Source: Pseudomonadota bacterium
GTDB lineage: Bacteria; Desulfobacterota; Desulfarculia; Desulfarculales; Desulfarculaceae
Direction: 5' to 3'
DNA: 64,000 nucleotides
Assembly: GCA_018819925.1 (NCBI GenBank)
Contig: JAHJPG010000048.1
Span: 1-64,000 of the forward strand
The position numbers were made by a program, and so were the translations under genes. The notes below the pieces were generated by a model. It was not told where the DNA came from, made no database searches, and saw only the letters and a program-made list of their open reading frames with translations. This document shows positions 60,009 through 64,000 of this stretch, one piece after another (the first letter of the stretch is position 1; each line of letters opens with the position of its first letter).

Positions 60009-61991
60009 ATGCCATCCTATAAAGCCAGCCAGGGCGAGGTGCTCTGGAAACCCAGCCAAACCACACGGGAAAACGCCAACCTTTCCGCCTACATCAAGTG
60101 GCTAAAATCCGAAAAGGGCCTGGACTTCGAAGGCTACCATGATTTGTGGCACTGGTCGGCGAACCAGGTAGAGGAGTTCTGGGCCTCGCTTTGGCAATAC
60201 TTCGAACTGCTGCACTCCCAGCCCTATGATCGGGTATTGAACCAGCGCGTCATGCCCGGCGCCCGCTGGTTTTTAGGGGCCGAGATCAATTACGCCCAGC
60301 AGGTTTTCAGCCAAGCGAACGATAAGCGCCCGGCGTTCCTGTTCCAGTCCGAGGCCTGTGAACTTAGCCAGATGTCTTGGGCCGAGCTGCGTGACAGCGT
60401 GGCCGCGGTGGCGGCGTTTTTGCGCCGGGTTGGGGTGGAGTCCGGGGACCGGGTGGCGGCGTTCATACCCAATACGCCCGAGGCCCTGATCGGCTTTTTG
60501 GCCTGCGCCAGCCTGGGGGCCGTGTGGTCCAGCTGCTCGCCGGATTTCGCGGGGCGCAGCGTGTTGGACCGTTTTTCCCAGATCGAGCCCAAAGTGCTGC
60601 TGGCCATCGACGGCTATGTGTATGGCGGAAAGGCCTTTGACACCAAGGAAACGGTGGCCCAACTCAAATCTCAGCTTCCCACCGTTGAACAGGTGGTGGT
60701 GGTGCCCAGCCGGGACCACGACTTCGGCGGCGAGAGCATGCCGGGCATTACCCCCTGGAGCCGGGTCCTTGAGGAAAAGGGCGAGTTGATCTTTGAGCAG
60801 GTGCCCTTCAACCACCCCATGTGGGTGGTCTACTCCTCGGGCACCACGGGCCGGCCCAAGGGGCTGGTGCATAGCCAGGGCGGCATCATGCTGGAGTTCA
60901 TGAAGTTCCACACCTTCCACCTGGACCTGCACCCCGGCGACTCCTTCTTCTGGTTCAGCACCACCGGTTGGGTTATGTGGAACATCGTGGCGGGCAGCCT
61001 CTTGGTGGGCGCGGTGCCGGTTCTGTTCGACGGCAACCCGGCCTATCCGGACCTGACCACCCTGTGGCGCATGGCCGAAAAGGCCAAATTGAAATTCTTC
61101 GGCACCAGCGCGGCCTTTATCGGCGCATGCATGCAGGCCGGCCTGCGGCCGGCCGAGCAGTTCGGCCTAGGCAGCCTCAAGGCGATGGGCTCCACCGGTT
61201 CGCCCCTTTCCCCGGAAGGCTTCAAGTGGGTGTATCAGGAGGTGGGACAAGACTTGATCCTGGGCTCCACCAGCGGCGGCACCGACATATGCAGCGGCTT
61301 CCTGGGGGCCTGCCCCCTCTTGCCGGTGCGGGCCGGCGAGTTGCAGTGCCGCTGCCTGGGCGTGAAAGCCGAGGCCTGGGACGAAAACGGCCAGGCCCTG
61401 GTGGACCAGGTGGGTGAGTTGGTCATCAGCCAGCCCATGCCCTCCATGCCCATCCACCTCTGGCAAGACGAGGGCGACCAACGCTATTTGGAAAGCTATT
61501 TTCAGGTCTATCCTGGCGCCTGGTGCCACGGCGACTGGGTGAAGATCACCGCCCAGGGCGGCGCCGTGATATTGGGGCGCTCGGACTCCACCCTCAATCG
61601 CCAGGGCGTGCGCATGGGCAGCAGCGATTTCTACCGGGTGCTGGATGACATGGAGGAGGTCGCGGACAGCCTGATCCTGGGCTACACCGACACCGGTGGC
61701 GAGTACCACATGCCCCTGTTCGTGGTCCTGGCGCCGGGGTTGGCGCTGGACGACGGCCTGAAGAAAAAGATCAACTCCACCCTGCGCGGCGCGCTGTCGC
61801 CCAGGCACGTGCCGGACGGCATTTTTGCCATAGGCCAGGTGCCCACCACCTTGAATGGCAAAAAGATGGAGGTGCCCATCATCAAAATATTGTCCGGCAT
61901 TGCCACGGAAAAGGCGATCAACGTTGACTCCATGAGCAACCCCGAATCAATAAACTATTTCTTGAAATTCGCCCAGGAGCCCCCCTGGTAG
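60009..61991 (+). CDS. aacS: Acetoacetyl-CoA synthetase
   Basis: A 660-aa acyl-adenylate enzyme. It carries YSSGTTGRPKGLVHSQGG (ATP loop), the WFSTTGWVMWN motif, GSTSGGTDICSGF and GRSDSTLNRQGVRMG, the wording typical of acetoacetate-CoA ligases, with the catalytic Lys in NGKKMEVP near the C-terminus. It activates acetoacetate (or a related 3-oxoacid) for thiolysis or polyhydroxybutyrate metabolism. GGAGA lies 4 nt before the ATG. The gene runs with dctP and the regulator, suggesting uptake and activation of a ketoacid. Confidence 0.95.
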   Translation: MPSYKASQGEVLWKPSQTTRENANLSAYIKWLKSEKGLDFEGYHDLWHWSANQVEEFWASLWQYFELLHSQPYDRVLNQRVMPGARWFLGAEINYAQQVFSQANDKRPAFLFQSEACELSQMSWAELRDSVAAVAAFLRRVGVESGDRVAAFIPNTPEALIGFLACASLGAVWSSCSPDFAGRSVLDRFSQIEPKVLLAIDGYVYGGKAFDTKETVAQLKSQLPTVEQVVVVPSRDHDFGGESMPGITPWSRVLEEKGELIFEQVPFNHPMWVVYSSGTTGRPKGLVHSQGGIMLEFMKFHTFHLDLHPGDSFFWFSTTGWVMWNIVAGSLLVGAVPVLFDGNPAYPDLTTLWRMAEKAKLKFFGTSAAFIGACMQAGLRPAEQFGLGSLKAMGSTGSPLSPEGFKWVYQEVGQDLILGSTSGGTDICSGFLGACPLLPVRAGELQCRCLGVKAEAWDENGQALVDQVGELVISQPMPSMPIHLWQDEGDQRYLESYFQVYPGAWCHGDWVKITAQGGAVILGRSDSTLNRQGVRMGSSDFYRVLDDMEEVADSLILGYTDTGGEYHMPLFVVLAPGLALDDGLKKKINSTLRGALSPRHVPDGIFAIGQVPTTLNGKKMEVPIIKILSGIATEKAINVDSMSNPESINYFLKFAQEPPW

Positions 61992-62104
61992 GGAGGGGGT
62001 TGTTCAGGCCGAATCCAGCCCGAGGGCCCGCGTCATCAGGCGGAACAGGCCGCCGGCTATGGCATGACCTTCCGGGTTTAATTACCGGCCGGCACGGCTG
62101 TCAT

Positions 62105-62157
62105 CTCCCAAGGCCATTCATGCAGCCACATCTTTATGTGCTGAATGGCCTTGGGAG
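62105..62157. repeat. Long inverted repeat (16-bp arms plus inner stem)
   Basis: CTCCCAAGGCCATTCA at 62105-62120 pairs perfectly with TGAATGGCCTTGGGAG at 62142-62157; inside, CACAT/ATGTG can also pair. No T-run follows on either strand, so it is not a standard terminator. It sits in a stretch (61992-62341) with no gene, next to decayed transport genes. Could be a mobile-element footprint, an RNA hairpin or an operator. Confidence 0.75.
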
Positions 62158-62341
62158 CAAAGCTGCCGCCAGCCACCGATGGCAGGCATAACTGCGGGAC
62201 AGTTACGCCCGGTTATAGCTGGCGGTTGGTTTGGCGGCCATTGATCCGCGGCGCTTTTCTGCCTTGCGGCCAGTCTGCTCGAGGGATGCGCATTCCTTCC
62301 CCGCCTAGAAGAGCCCTAAGCCACACAGCCGAATTACGCCC

Positions 62342-62698
62342 CTAGCCTGCCAACCAGATGCCCTGGGGAAGAGGCACTCCCAAAAACTGCTTAAAGACAA
62401 AGTAAAACGCAGTGACCACCACTGCGGTGAGCAGGGCGGAGGTGAGGATGTTGCGTGTCGTGAAGCGTTGGTCCGCCAAATACAGGTTGAAGCAGAAGTA
62501 AAATGCGTAGCTGGAGGCCAGGAAACCGGCCAGGGGAAGGAAGATCAGATAGAGCAGGAGGATTCAAACTCCGACAAGCACGTTATCGCGCTCCACCACC
62601 GACTCGAAGAAGCGTATACGTTCGGGCTTGATGAATCCCTTGATCGTGATGATCGCCCCCAGAATCACCATTGCCACCACGACGTAATCTATGAACAC
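62342..62698 (-). pseudogene. Tripartite tricarboxylate transporter small subunit (tctB), interrupted by an in-frame TGA
   Basis: From a GTG at 62698 the frame reads VFIDYVVVAMVILGAIITIK...ERDNVLVGV, then TGA at 62564-62566, then continues in the same frame with ILLLYLIFLPLAGFLASSYAFYF...and ends at TAG 62342. The four hydrophobic segments and overall 118-codon length fit a shortened TctB. A sense codon mutated to TGA is the simplest reading. No selenocysteine-like context was apparent. It follows a tctA fragment, so the whole unit looks decayed. Confidence 0.65.
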
Positions 62699-62712
62699 CC
62701 CGCCGAGCTTGC

Positions 62713-62916
62713 TCAGATGGCGGGCGCGAGATAACGCGAGGGTCTGTTGATTATGCGGGCGAAGACGAAGCTGCCGAATGAGCCGATGATCGTCGCCAGG
62801 AAAGCCGCCACCAGCAAGGCCATGATAAAAGCGAAGGTAACCGAGGCATGTTCGCTGAACAATTCGGCCCCCGGCTTCATGCCGTGCAGCATCAGGGCCC
62901 CCAGGATAATCGCCAC
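62713..62916 (-). pseudogene. Fragment of a tripartite tricarboxylate transporter large subunit (tctA)
   Basis: A 67-codon open stretch AIILGALMLHGMKPGAELF...RYLAPAI matches the internal part of TctA-type membrane proteins (LGALM-x-HG-x-x-PG and a following helix pair). Both the long N-terminal part and the C-terminal part are missing, and the fragment abuts tctB within 15 bp. Confidence 0.6.
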
Positions 62917-62944
62917 CGGCGGCGGGCGGAGAAGGTCGTGAAGG

Positions 62945-63217
62945 ATGAATTATTGGCAACGGTTGCGACTTTTCACCGCGACGGCATGTCTATATTATGG
63001 CTTCCGGCCACCCAGCAATAAGCATATCCGCCACATGGAAGACCGCTTGAGCGGCCTTGATTACCATGAATTCACCAGGCAGTTTGAGGATGCCGGGGGT
63101 AAGTGGCTGCAAATTGACCAAGGGGCGTTTCCCACTTACGACGGCATCCATATGGGCTACAAAACCGCCATCCATTTTTCGCGGTATCTGGCCTGGCGAA
63201 TGCGCGACAAGGCTTGA
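62945..63217 (+). pseudogene. C-terminal fragment of an SGNH/GDSL-type hydrolase
   Basis: A 90-codon ORF ending in FPTYDGIHMGYKTAIHFSRYLA, where YDGIH matches the DxxH catalytic block V that closes SGNH hydrolases and related O-acetyltransfer-type domains. Upstream Gly-Asp-Ser and other blocks are absent and the N-terminus is short, so this is probably the tail of a broken gene. An AAGGATG context at the ATG could allow translation of a small peptide. Confidence 0.5.
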
Positions 63218-63304
63218 AATATATAAATCGCTAAATCTATCCGAAACCCCACGCCGATCATCATCACCATAAATGGCAAGAAGGCTTGGGGCTGCGGCCC
63301 AAGG

Positions 63305-64000
63305 CTAGTGGCGAACCATCAAGGCCCTTACCGCCTCGTCCAGGCCGTCCAGGGTCAGGGGGAACATGGGGAAGACCTTGGCAACGGTGGAGATGGTCGG
63401 ATGCATCCAGGCCCGCTGGGGCATGGGGTTGAGCCACACGCAGTAGCGGAAATGGTCGGCGATGCGTTGCAGCCAATCCAGGCCGGCTATTTCGTTGTGG
63501 TAGTAGTAGTCGATGGCCCCGCCAACGCTCACCAACTCCGAGGGCGACATGAAGGCGTCGCCGACGATTATCACCTTGTAATCGCCCCCCAGGTTTTTTA
63601 TCAGGCTGCCGGTGGGAACGTCCTCGGAATTGTAGATGTCCTTGTAAACGTCCTGATAAATGCAGTTGTGGAAGTAGTAAGCCTTCAGGTCGCGGAAGTG
63701 GCTCATCTGGTGGGCGGCGGAAAATAGGCGGTCCACCAAGCGGGCATAGGGATTCATGGAGCCGCCCGAATCCATGAGCAACAGCACCCGCACCGTGTTC
63801 TTGCGCTCGCGGGTGAACACCAGCTCGATCTCGCCGCCCTCCTTGCAGGTCTTGTCGATGGTGGCCTCGATGTCCAGTTGGTCCTCGGGGCCTTCCTTGG
63901 CAAAGCGCCGCAGCTTCTTGAGGGCCAGCTTCACCTGGCGCACGTCCAGGGTGACGTCGGTGCGATAGTTCTTGAAGCGCCGCGCCGCGGCGATCTGCAC
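63305..64000 (-). CDS. VWA-domain protein, CoxE-like (N-terminus outside window)
   Basis: The 231 visible residues run to the window edge. VRVLLLMDSGGSMNPYARLVDRLFSAAHQM contains a MIDAS-type metal site (DSGGSM, variant of DxSxS), and YYFHNCIYQDVYKD and KVIIVGDAFMSP follow as in the CoxE-like VWA family, which typically partners with MoxR-type AAA ATPases to load metals or remodel enzyme complexes. The partner gene may lie beyond the window. The real start is not visible. Confidence 0.88.
   Translation of the reverse strand: MQIAAARRFKNYRTDVTLDVRQVKLALKKLRRFAKEGPEDQLDIEATIDKTCKEGGEIELVFTRERKNTVRVLLLMDSGGSMNPYARLVDRLFSAAHQMSHFRDLKAYYFHNCIYQDVYKDIYNSEDVPTGSLIKNLGGDYKVIIVGDAFMSPSELVSVGGAIDYYYHNEIAGLDWLQRIADHFRYCVWLNPMPQRAWMHPTISTVAKVFPMFPLTLDGLDEAVRALMVRH

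Noticed and set aside
62564-62566. Selenocysteine codon in tctB
   Set aside because: TctB proteins have no conserved Cys/Sec at this place and I see no convincing hairpin after the TGA; a nonsense mutation is simpler.
1-64000. CRISPR arrays, toxin-antitoxin or phage-defence modules
   Set aside because: No regularly spaced repeats, and no nuclease, helicase or toxin-antitoxin pair was recognised among the ORFs.

Overview
The window looks like a chromosomal segment of a GC-rich sulfate-reducing Desulfobacterota (Deltaproteobacteria) bacterium, possibly of the Desulfarculales; the lineage is inference. The main evidence is a complete qrcABCD locus (menaquinone reductase of sulfate reducers). 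A TRAP solute-binding protein, an acetoacetyl-CoA synthetase, an FmdE-like protein and a sigma-54 promoter fit that picture.

Layout. (1) 1-6 kb: end of a HAD hydrolase gene, then the minus-strand qrcABCD operon, which ends in an unlisted 53-aa one-helix membrane protein. (2) 6-30 kb: mostly housekeeping and small accessory operons. These are Nudix plus UDP-glucuronate decarboxylase; a Cys-rich peptide plus cupin; a secreted C-type lectin; a molybdopterin-domain protein with a chagasin-type inhibitor; LysR with a divergent FlK-like thioesterase; rubrerythrin-like, ThrRS-editing-domain and acyl-CoA thioesterase genes; pyruvate kinase; a hybrid histidine kinase; ftsH (broken by a frameshift); a SlyD-like/methyltransferase fusion; YceI; a Ser/Thr kinase; a phosphoesterase; GT9; an FadH-like reductase; HD; FmdE; DegP. 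(3) 30-35 kb: surE, a sigma-54-driven 59-aa zinc ribbon, a YkgJ-like protein, a flavodoxin-fold reductase, an SSS symporter with a terminator-like hairpin in its leader, and tRNA-Asn(GTT).

(4) 35-56 kb: a surface-glycan island whose left edge is a decayed transposase beside tRNA-Asn. Plus-strand genes run GT2, rfbF, rfbG, C-methyltransferase, RmlC-like epimerase, SDR reductase and a glycosyltransferase-like protein; they probably make and use a CDP-linked C-methyl 6-deoxyhexose. Minus-strand genes are rmlBDAC (dTDP-L-rhamnose), the wzm/wzt ABC exporter, a 1850-aa methyltransferase-GT4-GT2-GT2 enzyme, a second glycosyltransferase-like paralogue and a polytopic GT-C-like protein. The set suggests an ABC-exported glycan assembled by a few multi-domain enzymes, possibly capped by methylation.

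(5) 56-63 kb: a transport region with much decay: imperfect direct repeats, a dctQ remnant, intact dctP, an XRE-cupin regulator, acetoacetyl-CoA synthetase, a large inverted repeat, tctB with an in-frame TGA, a tctA fragment and the C-terminal end of an SGNH-type hydrolase. The window ends inside a VWA-domain (CoxE-like) gene.

Most interesting items: the giant four-catalytic-domain glycan enzyme, the two homologous glycosyltransferase-like proteins of no family I recognise, the CDP-branched-sugar cassette, the sigma-54/zinc-ribbon unit, the ftsH frameshift, the SlyD-methyltransferase fusion and a Cys-to-Ser change in a sulfite-oxidase-type molybdenum domain. No database search was possible, so family assignments rest on motif reading.
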